From Flavivirga algicola (GTDB lineage Bacteria > Bacteroidota > Bacteroidia > Flavobacteriales > Flavobacteriaceae): a stretch of 64,000 nucleotides of DNA. The stretch is from assembly GCF_012910715.1 (NCBI RefSeq), contig NZ_JABBHF010000006.1, positions 248,001 to 312,000 on the forward strand. The letters are read 5' to 3'. The notes beneath the pieces are model-generated. The model saw only the letters and a program-made list of their open reading frames with translations. It had not been told where the DNA came from and made no database searches. The position numbers and the translations under genes were made by a program. Position 1 is the first letter of the stretch, and each line of letters opens with the position of its first letter. Of this stretch, positions 26,677-37,146 are shown in pieces.

Positions 26677-27252
26677 TTAATTGTTGGGTATAAACTTAAT
26701 GTCTACCATTCCTAAATAGGCTGTGTTTCCAAAATTAACTGGCAATGTTTGGTTTTGTCCAAAGTATGACCCATAACCTGTAATAAGAATATTATCGATT
26801 TCTGCTGGAAATATGACATTACCCCCATCATTAAACGAATAATAATCATTTGTATTCACGGACACAAAGTAGGATGTTCCAGATTCTATGTTTATAGGAT
26901 CGATATCTTCAAATGACAACAGTCCAGAACTTGACGTCACATTAATCGTTTTTAAAATTTCTTCGGTATCAACATTCCATAAGGTTATTCTATAAGTATC
27001 ATTCTCTGGAACCCGAACCCCTAATGCTGTAATTTTCCCATTTTTAAATGGTTTGAATTTATACCCAAGCTCAAAAGTATTTGGACTATTTACCTTGGTG
27101 TTATTCAATTCCATGATACCATTTTCTATTAATGTTTTCATTGGATATTCAGGAGTACTTTCAATAATTTCTACGCTATCATCATTTTTAGAACAACTAA
27201 CAAAGTTTAACCCTAAAATTAATAAGCCTAATGCTATTTTTTTTGCTTTCAT
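26677..27252 (-). CDS. lipoprotein with DUF4082-like domain
   Basis: 191 residues from ATG 27252 (MKAKKIALGLLILGLNFVSC, lipobox NFVSC, Cys about residue 20). An in-frame ATG 36 bases upstream would place a polar stretch before the signal peptide, so I prefer 27252. The mature region (YKFKPFKNGKITALGVRVP... YRITLWNVDTEEIL... GTSYFVSVNTNDYYSF) fits the DUF4082 beta-sandwich seen in extracellular and chitin-related proteins. Ligand unknown. Confidence 0.75.
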   Translation of the reverse strand: MKAKKIALGLLILGLNFVSCSKNDDSVEIIESTPEYPMKTLIENGIMELNNTKVNSPNTFELGYKFKPFKNGKITALGVRVPENDTYRITLWNVDTEEILKTINVTSSSGLLSFEDIDPINIESGTSYFVSVNTNDYYSFNDGGNVIFPAEIDNILITGYGSYFGQNQTLPVNFGNTAYLGMVDIKFIPNN

Positions 27253-27337
27253 GATTTCTATTTTTTTAGCTTTATACGAGTATATCAATCAAGTCTTGTT
27301 TTTGTTACCCATTTTTTAGAAATTATTATTGCAAAAA

Positions 27338-27367
27338 AAATCCGTTAACATTAATGTTAACGGATTT
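27338..27367 (-). terminator. terminator after sucD
   Basis: A perfect 15-bp palindrome, AAATCCGTTAACATT and its complement, directly abutting, followed on the minus strand by a long U-run. It is 23 bases past the sucD stop. Confidence 0.85.
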
Positions 27368-27390
27368 ATATATTTAAAAAGTGCTGGGGT

Positions 27391-28263
27391 TTATCCCAAT
27401 ACTTCAGCTACTTTCTTTCCGATTTCGGCTGGTGAGTCTACCACATGAATTCCACAGGCTCTCATAATTTTCTTTTTAGCCTGAGCAGTATCGTCACTTC
27501 CTCCAACAATAGCACCGGCATGACCCATAGTACGGCCTGCAGGAGCTGTTTCTCCAGCTATAAAACCTACAACAGGTTTTTTACTTCCGCTTTCTTTATA
27601 CCAATTAGCAGCATCTGCTTCTAATTGGCCTCCTATTTCCCCAATCATCACTACAGCTTCAGTTTCAGGATCGTTAATTAATAATTGAACAGCATCTTTA
27701 GTTGTTGTTCCTATAATTGGATCACCACCAATACCAATAGCTGTAGTAATACCTAATCCTTGTTTTACAACTTGGTCTGCAGCTTCATAGGTTAGTGTTC
27801 CTGATTTAGAGACAATACCTACGTTTCCTTTTTTGAAAACAAAACCAGGCATGATTCCAACTTTAGCTTCCTCAGGTGTAATGACTCCTGGACAGTTAGG
27901 ACCAATTAATAGACAGTCTTTGTTTTTTATATAACTGGAGGCTTTGATCATATCTGCAACAGGAATACCTTCTGTTATTGTAATAATAACTTTAATACCT
28001 GCATCAGCAGCTTCCATAATGGCATCAGCAGCAAAAGCAGGTGGTACAAAAATAATGGTTGTATCTGCCCCTACTTCTTTGACAGCATCTAAAACAGTAT
28101 TAAAAACAGGCTTGTCTAAATGTGTTTGTCCGCCTTTTCCAGGGGTTACACCACCAACAACATTGGTTCCGTATTCAATCATTTGACCAGCATGAAAAGT
28201 TCCTTCACTACCTGTAAATCCTTGAACGATAATTTTTGAATCTCTATTTACTAAAACACTCAT
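27391..28263 (-). CDS. sucD: succinate-CoA ligase, alpha subunit
   Basis: 290 residues; TCA cycle enzyme converting succinyl-CoA to succinate with nucleotide triphosphate formation, working with SucC. Seen: N-terminal [29 protein letters not shown] CoA-binding region, [41 protein letters not shown], and the phosphohistidine loop [13 protein letters not shown] (His about 250). sucC is not beside it, as in many Bacteroidota. Confidence 0.97.
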   Translation of the reverse strand: MSVLVNRDSKIIVQGFTGSEGTFHAGQMIEYGTNVVGGVTPGKGGQTHLDKPVFNTVLDAVKEVGADTTIIFVPPAFAADAIMEAADAGIKVIITITEGIPVADMIKASSYIKNKDCLLIGPNCPGVITPEEAKVGIMPGFVFKKGNVGIVSKSGTLTYEAADQVVKQGLGITTAIGIGGDPIIGTTTKDAVQLLINDPETEAVVMIGEIGGQLEADAANWYKESGSKKPVVGFIAGETAPAGRTMGHAGAIVGGSDDTAQAKKKIMRACGIHVVDSPAEIGKKVAEVLG

Positions 28264-28366
28264 AAGTGATTATTTGTCTTTTATTAATTTAATTGAGCAA
28301 ATGTAATTTTTTGTATTAAAATTTTAAAGCAAAAACGTACTTTTTATTTTAAGAAAAATCCATGCT

Positions 28367-29311
28367 CTATTTTTTGTCTTGTTCCTTTAACATTTCAAGT
28401 ATTTCAGGAATCTTTTTTATGGATGCAATCTCCTTATATTTTGAGCGGAAATCATCTGCTGGAATTCCAAAATAACTTTTACCGCCTTCTAACGATTTGC
28501 TAACTCCTGCTTTTGCAGATATTACAGCTTTCTTCCCAATAGTTATACCACTAGTAATCCCGACTTGTCCCCAAATAGTCACTTCATCTTCAATGACCAC
28601 GCAGCCAGCAATGCCTACTTGAGATGCAATCAAGCATTTTTTTCCAATAACGGTATCATGTCCTATTTGTACCAAATTGTCAATTTTTGTTCCCGCTTTA
28701 ATTGTTGTATCTGCAGTGACACCTCTATCTATAGTGCATCCTGCTCCAATATCTACATGGTCTTCTAGAACAACACGACCGCCAGATTTTAATCGATCAT
28801 AACCTTCAGGTCTATTTTTATAATAAAAAGCATTGCTTCCCAGAACAGATCCTGAATGAATGGTAACATGGTTACCAATAATTGCATCATCATAAATACT
28901 TACATTCGAGTGAATGACACAATTATCTCCAATGACGACATTATGGCCAATAAAACTATTTGGTTGAATAACTGTATTTTTACCAATAACTGCTGTACTT
29001 GATATTTGGCTATTAGCAGATTGAAATGGCTTAAAATGGTCTGTGAGTTTATTGAAATCTCTAAAAGGGTCGTCACTAATTAAAAGTGCTTTTCCCTTGG
29101 GACAAGAGACTTCTTTATTAATTAGTATAATGGTTGCTGCAGAATTGAGGGCTTTGTCATAATATTTTGGGTGATCGACAAAGACTATGTCTCCAGGTTC
29201 TACCACATGAATTTCATTCATTCCCAAAATAGAGAAATCTGCATCACCTACATAAGTGCAATCAATTAATTGGGCAATGTCTTTTAAGGTATAGGGTTTA
29301 GGAAATTTCAT
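28367..29311 (-). CDS. second LpxD-like acyltransferase (UDP-3-O-acylglucosamine N-acyltransferase family)
   Basis: 314 residues. N-terminal LpxD-type domain (about 1-95, with VEPGDIVFVDHPKYYDKALNSAATIILIN) then a left-handed beta-helix of hexapeptide repeats (about 100-260). The catalytic-type His is retained in KIDNLVQIGHDTVIG (about 225), and the C-terminal helix KIPEILEMLKEQ is present. It is a shorter paralog of the LpxD at 32104-33129 and lies eight bases from efp in the same direction. Whether it acylates lipid A precursors or another sugar is unknown. Confidence 0.85.
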   Translation of the reverse strand: MKFPKPYTLKDIAQLIDCTYVGDADFSILGMNEIHVVEPGDIVFVDHPKYYDKALNSAATIILINKEVSCPKGKALLISDDPFRDFNKLTDHFKPFQSANSQISSTAVIGKNTVIQPNSFIGHNVVIGDNCVIHSNVSIYDDAIIGNHVTIHSGSVLGSNAFYYKNRPEGYDRLKSGGRVVLEDHVDIGAGCTIDRGVTADTTIKAGTKIDNLVQIGHDTVIGKKCLIASQVGIAGCVVIEDEVTIWGQVGITSGITIGKKAVISAKAGVSKSLEGGKSYFGIPADDFRSKYKEIASIKKIPEILEMLKEQDKK

Positions 29312-29318
29312 TTATAAA

Positions 29319-29885
29319 TTATTCCTTAACACGTTCTTTGTAAGTTCCCTTTTCGGTTTCAATTTTTATCTTATCTCCTTCATTAATAAACAAAGGCACA
29401 TTAACCGTTGCTCCAGTTTCAACGGTAGCAGGTTTTGTCGCATTAGTTGCAGTATTCCCTTTTACACCTGGCTCGGTTGCAGTGACTTCTAAGATTACAC
29501 TAGCAGGCATGTCAACAGAAAGAGGCATGCCATCTTCAGAGTTAATGAGAACGGTTACAACTTCTCCTTCTTTCATTAAACCTGGATTGTCCAAAGTGTT
29601 TTTTTGAAGTTCTATTTGAGAATAATCTTCGGTATTCATAAAATGGAATGTCTCGCCTTCATTGTATAAATATTGAAATTTATGAGTCTCAACACGAACG
29701 TCATCTAATTTATGCCCTGCTGAAAAGGTATTGTCAATTACTTTTCCTGTAGTAACACTCTTTAATTTTGTTCTCACAAATGCAGGTCCTTTTCCAGGTT
29801 TTACGTGTAAAAATTCAATAATTTTGAAAATATCGTGATTGTATCTAATACATAACCCATTCCTAATGTCACTTGTAGTTGCCAT
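29319..29885 (-). CDS. efp: translation elongation factor P
   Basis: 188 residues; relieves ribosome stalling at polyproline stretches. N-terminal KOW-like domain with FLHVKPGKGPAFVRTKLK, Lys in the PGKG loop being the usual modification site, then VRVETHKFQYLYNEGETFHFMNTEDYSQIEL and the C-terminal OB domain ending FINEGDKIKIETEKGTYKERVKE. Between lpxA and the second lpxD-like gene, an arrangement common in Bacteroidota. Confidence 0.97.
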   Translation of the reverse strand: MATTSDIRNGLCIRYNHDIFKIIEFLHVKPGKGPAFVRTKLKSVTTGKVIDNTFSAGHKLDDVRVETHKFQYLYNEGETFHFMNTEDYSQIELQKNTLDNPGLMKEGEVVTVLINSEDGMPLSVDMPASVILEVTATEPGVKGNTATNATKPATVETGATVNVPLFINEGDKIKIETEKGTYKERVKE

Positions 29886-29922
29886 AAATTCTTTTTTTGT
29901 ATAATCGTTAGTTTAGCTTTAG

Positions 29923-30708
29923 TTAATTTGATTTGAAATACCCTTTCATAATACCACGATGCGAATTTTTAATAAACTGAAGGATTTCATCACGCTCTGG
30001 TGTGGCTTCCATTTCTGCTTCAATAATTTCTGAAGCTTGAGTATTATTATAATTCTTTTGATATAGTATCCTGAAAATATTCTGTATTTCTCTTATTTTT
30101 TCTGTTGAAAACCCACGTCTTCTCAGACCTACCGAATTTATACCAACATACGACAAAGGTTCTCGAGCCGCTTTTACATAAGGAGGCACATCTTTTCTAA
30201 CTAAAGATCCACCAGTAACAAAAGCGTGATTCCCCACAGATACAAATTGATGTACGGCGGTCATTCCTGCTAAAACAACGTAGTCTCCTATGGTTATATG
30301 CCCTGCTAATGTGCTATTATTTGAGAAAATACAATTATTCCCAACAATACAATCGTGTGCAATATGACAATAAGCCATTATAAGACAGTTATCACCAATA
30401 ACGGTTTTCATTCTATCTGCTGTACCTCTGTTGATGGTGACACATTCTCTAATGGTAACATTATCTCCAATTTCTACAGTGGTATCCTCGTCATTATATT
30501 TTAAATCCTGAGGAACGGCCGAAATAACCGAGCCAGGAAAAATATTGCAATTTTTACCTATACGGGCACCTTCCATGATGGTTACATTACTGCCTATCCA
30601 GGTTCCTTCGCCTATTTTTACATTATTGTTAATAGTTGTGAATGGTTCTATTACTACATTTTTAGCAATTTTGGCACCAGGGTGAACGTATGCTAGTGGT
30701 TGGTTCAT
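29923..30708 (-). CDS. lpxA: UDP-N-acetylglucosamine O-acyltransferase
   Basis: 261 residues; first step of lipid A synthesis. Hexapeptide left-handed helix (about 5-185): AYVHPGAKIAKNVVIEPF, then VTINRGTADRMKTVIGDNCLIMAYCHIAHDCIVGN with the catalytic His (about 125) and AHDC. The C-terminal helices contain SVGLRRRGFSTEKIREIQNIFRILYQ. Two bases separate it from lpxC-fabZ. Confidence 0.97.
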   Translation of the reverse strand: MNQPLAYVHPGAKIAKNVVIEPFTTINNNVKIGEGTWIGSNVTIMEGARIGKNCNIFPGSVISAVPQDLKYNDEDTTVEIGDNVTIRECVTINRGTADRMKTVIGDNCLIMAYCHIAHDCIVGNNCIFSNNSTLAGHITIGDYVVLAGMTAVHQFVSVGNHAFVTGGSLVRKDVPPYVKAAREPLSYVGINSVGLRRRGFSTEKIREIQNIFRILYQKNYNNTQASEIIEAEMEATPERDEILQFIKNSHRGIMKGYFKSN

Positions 30709-30710
30709 GT

Positions 30711-32117
30711 TTATTTTACTTTAGAGATTTGAGCCATTAGTTCTGCTTCTGCACAAAGTTTACCATTGGCATAGGCATAACCTTGCATGTGGCATATACC
30801 ACGACGAATAGGCGTAATTAACGAACATTTAAATATTAAAGTATCTCCAGGCATTACTTTTTGCTTAAACTTAACATTATCCATTTTCATAAAAAAGGTC
30901 AAATAGTTTTCTGGATCTGGCACAGTGTTAAGTACTAAAATACCTCCAGTTTGCGCCATAGCCTCTACAATGAGGACACCTGGCATTACAGGTGCTCCAG
31001 GAAAATGGCCAGCGAAGAACTGCTCGTTCATAGTCACATTTTTTGTAGCAGTAACATAGTTATCCGTTAACTCATACACTTTATCGATTAACAAAAATGG
31101 TTGTCTGTGAGGAAGCATGGCCATGATTTGAATAATATCCATTAAAGGAGGTTGGTTCAAATCAATATTAGGTACGTTATTTCTACGTTCATTTTTTATG
31201 ATCTTAGCTAATTTTTTAGCAAACTGAGTGTTTACAAAATGTCCAGGCTTATTGGCTATGACCTTTCCTCGAATTCTTGTCCCTATAAGTGCTAAATCTC
31301 CTAAAACATCCAGTAGTTTATGTCTTGCTGCTTCATTTGGGTGATGTAAAGTTAAATTATCTAAAATACCATTTGGTTTTACAGCTATAGAATCCTTTTT
31401 AAAGGCTGCCCTTAGCTTTTCCATGGTTTCAGGAGATAGTGCTTTATCAACATATACAATAGCATTATTTAAATCACCTCCTTTTATTAATCCATGCTCT
31501 AAAAGCATCTCGATTTCATGTAGAAAACTGAATGTTCGCGAATTTGAAATGTCCTTTTTAAAATTTGAAATTTTATTAAGGGTAGCGTTTTGTGTACCTA
31601 GAACTTTAGTGCCAAAGTCTACCATGGTTGTTATTTGGTATTCTTTAGCTGGCATCACTAAAATTTCACTTCCAGATTCTTCGTCCGTATATGAAACAAT
31701 ATCCGTGATAACAAACTCCTCCCTAAAGGCATCGAGTTCTACAATACCTGCTTTTTCAATGGCATCAACAAAAAACTTAGAGGATCCATCCATAATTGGC
31801 GGCTCCGAGGCATTTAATTCTATAATAGCATTGTCAATATCTAAACCTACCAATGCAGCAAGTACATGTTCTGAGGTTTGAATAGCTACACCATTTTTTT
31901 CTAAACAGGTCCCCCTTTGTGTGTTAGTCACATAATTAGCATCTGCTTCAATTACAGGTTCTCCTTCTAAATCAACTCGTTTAAAAGCTAATCCAGCATT
32001 CGCGTTTGCAGGCTTGAAAGTAAGCGTAACATCTTTACCTGTATGTAAACCAACACCTGTTAAAGAAATCTCATCTTTAATGGTCTTTTGTTTTATTTCA
32101 GTATTAACTATTCCCAT
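30711..32117 (-). CDS. lpxC-fabZ: fused UDP-3-O-acyl-GlcNAc deacetylase / 3-hydroxyacyl-ACP dehydratase
   Basis: 468 residues, the fusion usual in Bacteroidota. LpxC part (about 1-305): [12 protein letters not shown], zinc His in [39 protein letters not shown] with two further zinc ligands. FabZ part (about 318-468): [13 protein letters not shown] and [21 protein letters not shown]. It joins committed lipid A deacetylation to fatty acid dehydration. Its start overlaps the lpxD end by 14 bases. Confidence 0.98.
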   Translation of the reverse strand: MGIVNTEIKQKTIKDEISLTGVGLHTGKDVTLTFKPANANAGLAFKRVDLEGEPVIEADANYVTNTQRGTCLEKNGVAIQTSEHVLAALVGLDIDNAIIELNASEPPIMDGSSKFFVDAIEKAGIVELDAFREEFVITDIVSYTDEESGSEILVMPAKEYQITTMVDFGTKVLGTQNATLNKISNFKKDISNSRTFSFLHEIEMLLEHGLIKGGDLNNAIVYVDKALSPETMEKLRAAFKKDSIAVKPNGILDNLTLHHPNEAARHKLLDVLGDLALIGTRIRGKVIANKPGHFVNTQFAKKLAKIIKNERRNNVPNIDLNQPPLMDIIQIMAMLPHRQPFLLIDKVYELTDNYVTATKNVTMNEQFFAGHFPGAPVMPGVLIVEAMAQTGGILVLNTVPDPENYLTFFMKMDNVKFKQKVMPGDTLIFKCSLITPIRRGICHMQGYAYANGKLCAEAELMAQISKVK

Positions 32118-33129
32118 TTATTTTTTCTAAATCATTAATATTTTTTACAATCTTCGGTAAGTTTTTAAAATGCACATAAGATTTGTTGTAATCTTTAATT
32201 GGAAGTGCTGGAGACCCTTGCAACACTTCATCGTCCTTTACATTTCTTGCAATTCCAGATTGTGCTTGGATTTTAACATTATTACCTATGGTAATATGAC
32301 CAGCGATACCAACCTGACCTCCAATCATACAATTTTCACCAACCTTGGTAGAACCAGCTATACCTGTTTGGGCTGCTATAACAGTGTTTTTCCCAATTTC
32401 TACATTGTGGGCTATTTGAATTTGATTGTCTAATTTAACGCCTTTTCTTATGACTGTAGATCCCATGGTAGCTCTATCAATGGTGGTACCAGCTCCTATA
32501 TCGACATGATCTTCTAAAACAACATTCCCTATTTGAGGAATCTTTTTATAACTACCATCTTGATTCGGTGCAAAACCAAAACCATCAGCCCCAATAATCA
32601 CCCCTGAATTTATCACACAGGAATCTCCTATTATGGTATCTGAATAAATTTTAGCGCCAGAAAAAACAATGGAATTCTCTCCAATAACAACATTATCTCC
32701 TATATGTACATTTGGAAATATTTTAACATTGTTACCTATATTAACATTGTCGCCTAAATATGAAAATGCTCCTAAATAAAGATTATCACCATATTTTGCA
32801 GAATCTGATATAAATGAAGGCTGCTCAATACCTGTTTTATTAAGCTTGACCATATTATAATACTCAAGCAACTTGGTAAAAGCCGCGTAAGCATCTTCAA
32901 CTTTGATTAACGTTGTGTCGATTTCGTTCTCTGGAACAAAGCTTTTGTTGACTATGGCCACCGAAGCCTTTGTAGAATATATGTACTGCGTATATTTCGG
33001 ATTAGATAAAAATGTTAAAGAACCTTGAGTACCTTCTTCAATTTTAGATAATTTTGAAACTTCCACGTTTGGATTACCAACAATATCTCCTTCTAATATT
33101 CCTGCTATTTGTTGTGCTGTAAATTTCAC
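32104..33129 (-). CDS. lpxD: UDP-3-O-(3-hydroxyacyl)glucosamine N-acyltransferase
   Basis: 341 residues. N-terminal uridine-binding domain (about 1-95, [34 protein letters not shown]) and hexapeptide helix (about 100-300) with [40 protein letters not shown] and the catalytic His in [15 protein letters not shown] (about 240). The C-terminal helix [17 protein letters not shown] is the ACP-binding part. First gene of the lpxD/lpxC-fabZ/lpxA/efp run; standard housekeeping copy. Confidence 0.97.
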   Translation of the reverse strand: MKFTAQQIAGILEGDIVGNPNVEVSKLSKIEEGTQGSLTFLSNPKYTQYIYSTKASVAIVNKSFVPENEIDTTLIKVEDAYAAFTKLLEYYNMVKLNKTGIEQPSFISDSAKYGDNLYLGAFSYLGDNVNIGNNVKIFPNVHIGDNVVIGENSIVFSGAKIYSDTIIGDSCVINSGVIIGADGFGFAPNQDGSYKKIPQIGNVVLEDHVDIGAGTTIDRATMGSTVIRKGVKLDNQIQIAHNVEIGKNTVIAAQTGIAGSTKVGENCMIGGQVGIAGHITIGNNVKIQAQSGIARNVKDDEVLQGSPALPIKDYNKSYVHFKNLPKIVKNINDLEKINGNS

Positions 33130-33270
33130 ACTAAAAAGTTTGTAGTTTTTTGTTTGATTGACGCAAAAATAGGAAAAATGTGCTAAAGTTCTTCATGGGC
33201 AGAAGCTTATTGTTTTCTTAAGGAGCTGTAACATTTTAATAGTCATATTCTTGTATATAAAAAAAGACTG

Positions 33271-34491
33271 TTATAATGTTTCTTTTGGATAACAGATATA
33301 ATATTTAGTTACTGGTTTTGATAGCGCTTTTAGATTGAGTTGGTCTGATGCCTTAACGATATCTTCAATTTTACCAGACTTATGTAAAATATTTATGCCT
33401 TGGTGTTTTAATTGATACGCCTGATTAGAAATTTCTCCTGTAAACACAAAATATTTAGCTTCTTCTTCGCTCATATTATATGTATTGATTAAACTCTGTA
33501 TGTGTTTTTCAAGGTTTTTCTTTTTAATGATTTTGTTCTTTAATTTGATCTTCAACAAATCTCTGTTGATTATCATTTTACTTAAATTACTGAGTACAAA
33601 GTCATCATGATATTGCCAGTGTTTCATGGCCGAAATAATATCAAAATCATCTAGTTGAGAAAAAATATCAAGAGTGTCTGCATCAAAGTTATCAAGCGCT
33701 ATTTTATTCTCTAAAAAGAATAATAGAGCCTTGCTAGCCGCTAACGTCACACCATTATTATATAACTCTTTGGCGCGTTTTAAAACCCTAATTAATAATT
33801 GTTCTGCAACTAACCCTGTTTTATGTAAATAAACCTGCCAATACATGAGGCGTCTTGCAACAATAAATTTTTCAACACTATAGATGCCTTTTTCTTCAAC
33901 GACTAGTTCATCGTTTATAACATTAAGCATGGTGATTAGCCGTTCACTATTAATGTTGCCTTCCGCAACACCTGTATAAAAACTGTCCCTCTTTAAATAA
34001 TCGGCTCTATCCATATCCAGTTGTCCTGAAATGAGCTGGCACATAAACTTTCTATGATACTCTCCTTTGAAAATTTGGATGGCAAGCGTTAAACTTCCGT
34101 TAAATTCTTCATTTAATTGCTCCATAAAAAGCAACGAAATATCTTCATGCGATACATCATTAACGATACTGTGTTCCATAGCATGAGAGAATGGACCATG
34201 GCCAATATCGTGCAATAAAATAGCAGCATAAAGTCCCTTTTCTTCTTCTTCAGATATTGTAACCTCTTTAAAACGAAGGACATTAACAGCTTGCTGCATT
34301 AAGTGAACACAACCTATGGCATGATGAAATCTGGTATGATGTGCGCCAGGATAAACCAAATAAGACATGCCCATTTGGGTAATTCTGCGTAAGCGCTGAA
34401 AGTATCTATGCTGAATTAAATCGAAAATAAGCGAATTTGGAATAGTAATAAATCCGTAAATTGGGTCGTTTAATATTTTAAGTTTGTTCAA
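33271..34491 (-). CDS. HD-domain phosphohydrolase
   Basis: 406 residues, soluble. HD-superfamily metal site: HTRFHHAIGCVHLMQQA (about 52-68), LLHDIGHGPFSHAMEHS with the HD pair (about 93-109), and GQLDMDRADYLKRDSFYTGVAEGN with the final Asp (about 157-180). These fit the dGTPase-like/YdhJ branch of HD proteins. Substrate is not decidable; nucleoside triphosphatase activity is likely from the branch. Monocistronic between lpxD and porX. Confidence 0.88.
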   Translation of the reverse strand: MNKLKILNDPIYGFITIPNSLIFDLIQHRYFQRLRRITQMGMSYLVYPGAHHTRFHHAIGCVHLMQQAVNVLRFKEVTISEEEEKGLYAAILLHDIGHGPFSHAMEHSIVNDVSHEDISLLFMEQLNEEFNGSLTLAIQIFKGEYHRKFMCQLISGQLDMDRADYLKRDSFYTGVAEGNINSERLITMLNVINDELVVEEKGIYSVEKFIVARRLMYWQVYLHKTGLVAEQLLIRVLKRAKELYNNGVTLAASKALLFFLENKIALDNFDADTLDIFSQLDDFDIISAMKHWQYHDDFVLSNLSKMIINRDLLKIKLKNKIIKKKNLEKHIQSLINTYNMSEEEAKYFVFTGEISNQAYQLKHQGINILHKSGKIEDIVKASDQLNLKALSKPVTKYYICYPKETL

Positions 34492-34755
34492 ACTTGAAAA
34501 AAGTTAATGTTTAGTAGACACAAATATAATTGAAGTGATTTAAACTTTTTTGATTGAAGCGAAAAATAGCAATTTTATTCCCAAATGAGGATTTTTTTGA
34601 ACTGCATAGCATTGTTACGGAGTAATAAAAAAGCAAAATGTGGAGATAAAAGAGAATTTTGCAGCCAATTATTAAATTACTTCATTAGATGAGTTCTATA
34701 TTAAAGACATTATTAAAAAAAATTAACAATAAAAATGATTACTAAAAACATTTGA

Positions 34756-36309
34756 ATGAATACAATACAAATACTTTGGGTAGATGATGAAATTGATTTA
34801 CTAAAACCTCACATTCTATTTTTAGAACAACGCAATTATAAAGTAACAACCTGTATGAGTGGTACTGAAGCTATTGATGCCATTGATGAAAAAAGTTTTG
34901 ATATCGTATTTTTAGATGAAAATATGCCTGGACTTACTGGTCTTGAAACTCTAAATGAAATTAAGGAAAAACAAGACAACCTTCCTGTTGTTATGATTAC
35001 AAAAAGTGAAGAAGAATACATTATGGAAGAAGCAATTGGTAACAAAATAGCCGATTATCTTATCAAGCCTGTAAATCCTAATCAAATTTTACTGAGTTTA
35101 AAGAAGAATTTGGACCATTCTCGATTGGTATCCGAAAAAATGACTTCAAACTATCAGCAAGAGTTTAGAAAAATTGCGATGGATTTGTCTATGGTTAATT
35201 CATATGAAGAATGGGTAAACTTGTACCAAAAACTTATCTATTGGGAAATTCAACTGGAAGATATTGAAGATGCAGGTATGTTTGAAATTTTGGAATCTCA
35301 AAAAAATGAGGCCAATATCCAATTCGGCAAGTTTATAGAAAAGAATTATGCCAGTTGGTTTAAGCCAAATACGGAGTCGCCAATTATGTCCCACATGCTC
35401 TTTAAGGAAAAAATAACCCCGGAGATTAGTAAAGAGCAACCAACAGTTTTAATTGTTATTGATAATTTACGTTATGACCAATGGAAAGTTTTTGAACCTG
35501 TTATTAATAACTATTACAAAAAAACTAAGGAAGAAGCCTTTTTTAGCATTCTACCCACAGCAACTCAATATGCCCGAAATGCCATTTTTTCTGGGTTAAT
35601 GCCTAGTGAAATGGAAAAATTATTCCCAGAATATTGGAAAAACGATACTGATGATGGTGGTAAAAATATGCACGAAGCGGAATTTTTGGATGCTCAAATC
35701 AAGCGATTGGGATTGACGCATTTAAATTATGATTATCATAAAATAACGAACCTTAAAAACGGTAAAAAACTAGCCGATAATTTCAAATCGCTTAAGAATA
35801 ATGATTTAACTGTTATTGTATATAATTTTGTTGATATGCTATCGCATGCCAAAACAGAAATGGAAGTTGTTAAAGAATTGGCCTCAAACGATAAGGCCTA
35901 CCGTTCGTTAACCTTAAGTTGGTTTAAAAATTCGCCACTTCTGGAAATGATACAGCAAGCACAATATTTAGGGTTCAAACTTATTTTAACCACAGATCAT
36001 GGTACTATTAATGTTAAGAATCCATCAAAAGTCATTGGAGATAGAGATACTAGCTTAAATCTTCGTTATAAAACAGGAAGGAGTCTAACCTATGAAGACA
36101 AAGATGTATTGGTCTTTAAAAACCCGAAAGAAGCGCACTTACCATCAATAAATATGAGTAGTTCTTATATCTTTGCAAAAAGTGATTTGTTTTTTGCTTA
36201 CCCGAATAATTACAACCACTATGTGAGTTATTTTAGAAATACGTATCAGCATGGAGGTGTTTCTCTTGAAGAAATGATTATTCCATTTGTCGTATTTAAT
36301 CCAAAATAA
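34756..36309 (+). CDS. porX: type IX secretion regulator, response regulator with PglZ domain
   Basis: 517 residues. Receiver domain (about 1-120): acidic pair in LWVDDEIDL, phosphorylated Asp in DIVFLDENMPGLTG (about 53), Lys in YLIKPVNPNQ (about 104). A linker of helices follows, then the PglZ alkaline-phosphatase-like domain (about 210-517): VLIVIDNLRYDQWKVFEP, ILPTATQYARNAIFSG, NFVDMLSHAKT, LILTTDHGTINVKNP. This combination is PorX, which with sensor PorY controls T9SS genes; it has been reported to act on oligonucleotides. PorY is not in the window. The 264 bases upstream hold no other gene. Confidence 0.95.
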   Translation: MNTIQILWVDDEIDLLKPHILFLEQRNYKVTTCMSGTEAIDAIDEKSFDIVFLDENMPGLTGLETLNEIKEKQDNLPVVMITKSEEEYIMEEAIGNKIADYLIKPVNPNQILLSLKKNLDHSRLVSEKMTSNYQQEFRKIAMDLSMVNSYEEWVNLYQKLIYWEIQLEDIEDAGMFEILESQKNEANIQFGKFIEKNYASWFKPNTESPIMSHMLFKEKITPEISKEQPTVLIVIDNLRYDQWKVFEPVINNYYKKTKEEAFFSILPTATQYARNAIFSGLMPSEMEKLFPEYWKNDTDDGGKNMHEAEFLDAQIKRLGLTHLNYDYHKITNLKNGKKLADNFKSLKNNDLTVIVYNFVDMLSHAKTEMEVVKELASNDKAYRSLTLSWFKNSPLLEMIQQAQYLGFKLILTTDHGTINVKNPSKVIGDRDTSLNLRYKTGRSLTYEDKDVLVFKNPKEAHLPSINMSSSYIFAKSDLFFAYPNNYNHYVSYFRNTYQHGGVSLEEMIIPFVVFNPK

Positions 36310-36321
36310 TCCACTAAAAGC

Positions 36322-36349
36322 AAAAAACGCCGACAAAACGCGTTTTTTT
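36322..36349 (+). terminator. terminator after porX
   Basis: AAAAAACGC (36322-36330) pairs with GCGTTTTTT (36340-36348), then continues T-rich. It lies 12 bases after the porX stop and before tsaE. Confidence 0.7.
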
Positions 36350-36391
36350 GTTGTTTTTTTGACATTTTATACTTATAATTGTATGTAAAAT

Positions 36392-36817
36392 ATGGTGAAA
36401 TTAGAAATTAGTTACAAACTAAATGATGTTGAGGATGTTGCAAAACAACTCATTGAAAATGTAGAAACAAAAACATTATTATTTTATGGCGATATGGGCG
36501 TTGGTAAAACGACGTTAATAAAAGCCATAACTAAAGTTTTGGGCAGTGATGATGGCGTGAGTAGTCCAACATTCTCTATTGTAAACGAGTATCAATTACT
36601 AAATGATAAAATTTATCATTTTGATTTATATAGAATAAATGATTTGGAAGAAGCTTATAATTTTGGAATAGAAGATTATATAGATTCCGAACATTGGAAA
36701 TTAATAGAGTGGCCAGAAAAAATTAAACCGATTTTAGATGATCATTTCGATAGAATAGATTTAGAATTATATGCTGGTAATAGGATTTTAAAACTAAATA
36801 ATAAAGCGATTTACTAA
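36392..36817 (+). CDS. tsaE: tRNA threonylcarbamoyladenosine biosynthesis ATPase
   Basis: 141 residues; ATPase partner of TsaB/TsaD making t6A37 on tRNAs that read ANN codons. Walker A GDMGVGKTTLIKAI (about 34-47), then SSPTFSIVNEY, IYHFDLYRI and GIEDYIDSEHWKLIEWPEKI with the family's EWP motif. Length and motifs are typical; 5' gap to porX is about 80 bases with a terminator. Confidence 0.97.
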   Translation: MVKLEISYKLNDVEDVAKQLIENVETKTLLFYGDMGVGKTTLIKAITKVLGSDDGVSSPTFSIVNEYQLLNDKIYHFDLYRINDLEEAYNFGIEDYIDSEHWKLIEWPEKIKPILDDHFDRIDLELYAGNRILKLNNKAIY

Positions 36818-36965
36818 CAAAACAATTAGCTTATATACGAATAAATAACATAAAAAACACTCCAAACTTTGAAGTTTTACGGGAAAACCACAATAGAAAT
36901 TTTAAAAAAGCTTGTTTTTAACATTTTTTTAACATTTCGCCAAATACTTCAAAATAGGCTTTAGT

Positions 36966-36973
36966 TACATTTG
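36966..36973 (+). promoter_or_regulatory. -7 promoter box for the small secreted peptide
   Basis: TACATTTG is an exact TAnnTTTG match 29 bases before the ATG at 37003. No convincing -33 TTG at the expected spacing. Confidence 0.45.
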
Positions 36974-37002
36974 GGTATATTAATTAATAAATCCCTATTA
37001 AA

Positions 37003-37146
37003 ATGAAAACTAAGAAGTACTTAATTGCAATCGCAATTCTCGGAGGAATGTTGTTTATGGCTCAAGCTGCTGATGCTTTTAACCAAGATGGACAACAAAC
37101 AGCAAAAATCGAAAAGAAACTATGCACTCCTCCGCCACAAAGGTAA
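37003..37146 (+). CDS. small secreted peptide (47 residues)
   Basis: ATG at 37003 to TAA at 37146. The N-terminus MKTKKYLIAIAILGGMLFM followed by AQAADA looks like a signal peptide, leaving about 22 residues ending KKLCTPPPQR with one Cys. A TAnnTTTG box stands before it. The last 59 bases overlap, in another frame, the start of the membrane protein at 37088. Function unknown. The signal-peptide-like start and promoter make it more credible than a random ORF. Confidence 0.55.
   Translation: MKTKKYLIAIAILGGMLFMAQAADAFNQDGQQTAKIEKKLCTPPPQR

Noticed and set aside
34756-36309. PglZ domain as a sign of a phage-defence (BREX) system
   Set aside because: The receiver-PglZ architecture is PorX, and no BREX partner genes are nearby.
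36310-36391. Poly-T rich stretch after porX as a possible slippage site
   Set aside because: It is explained as part of the terminator between porX and tsaE.
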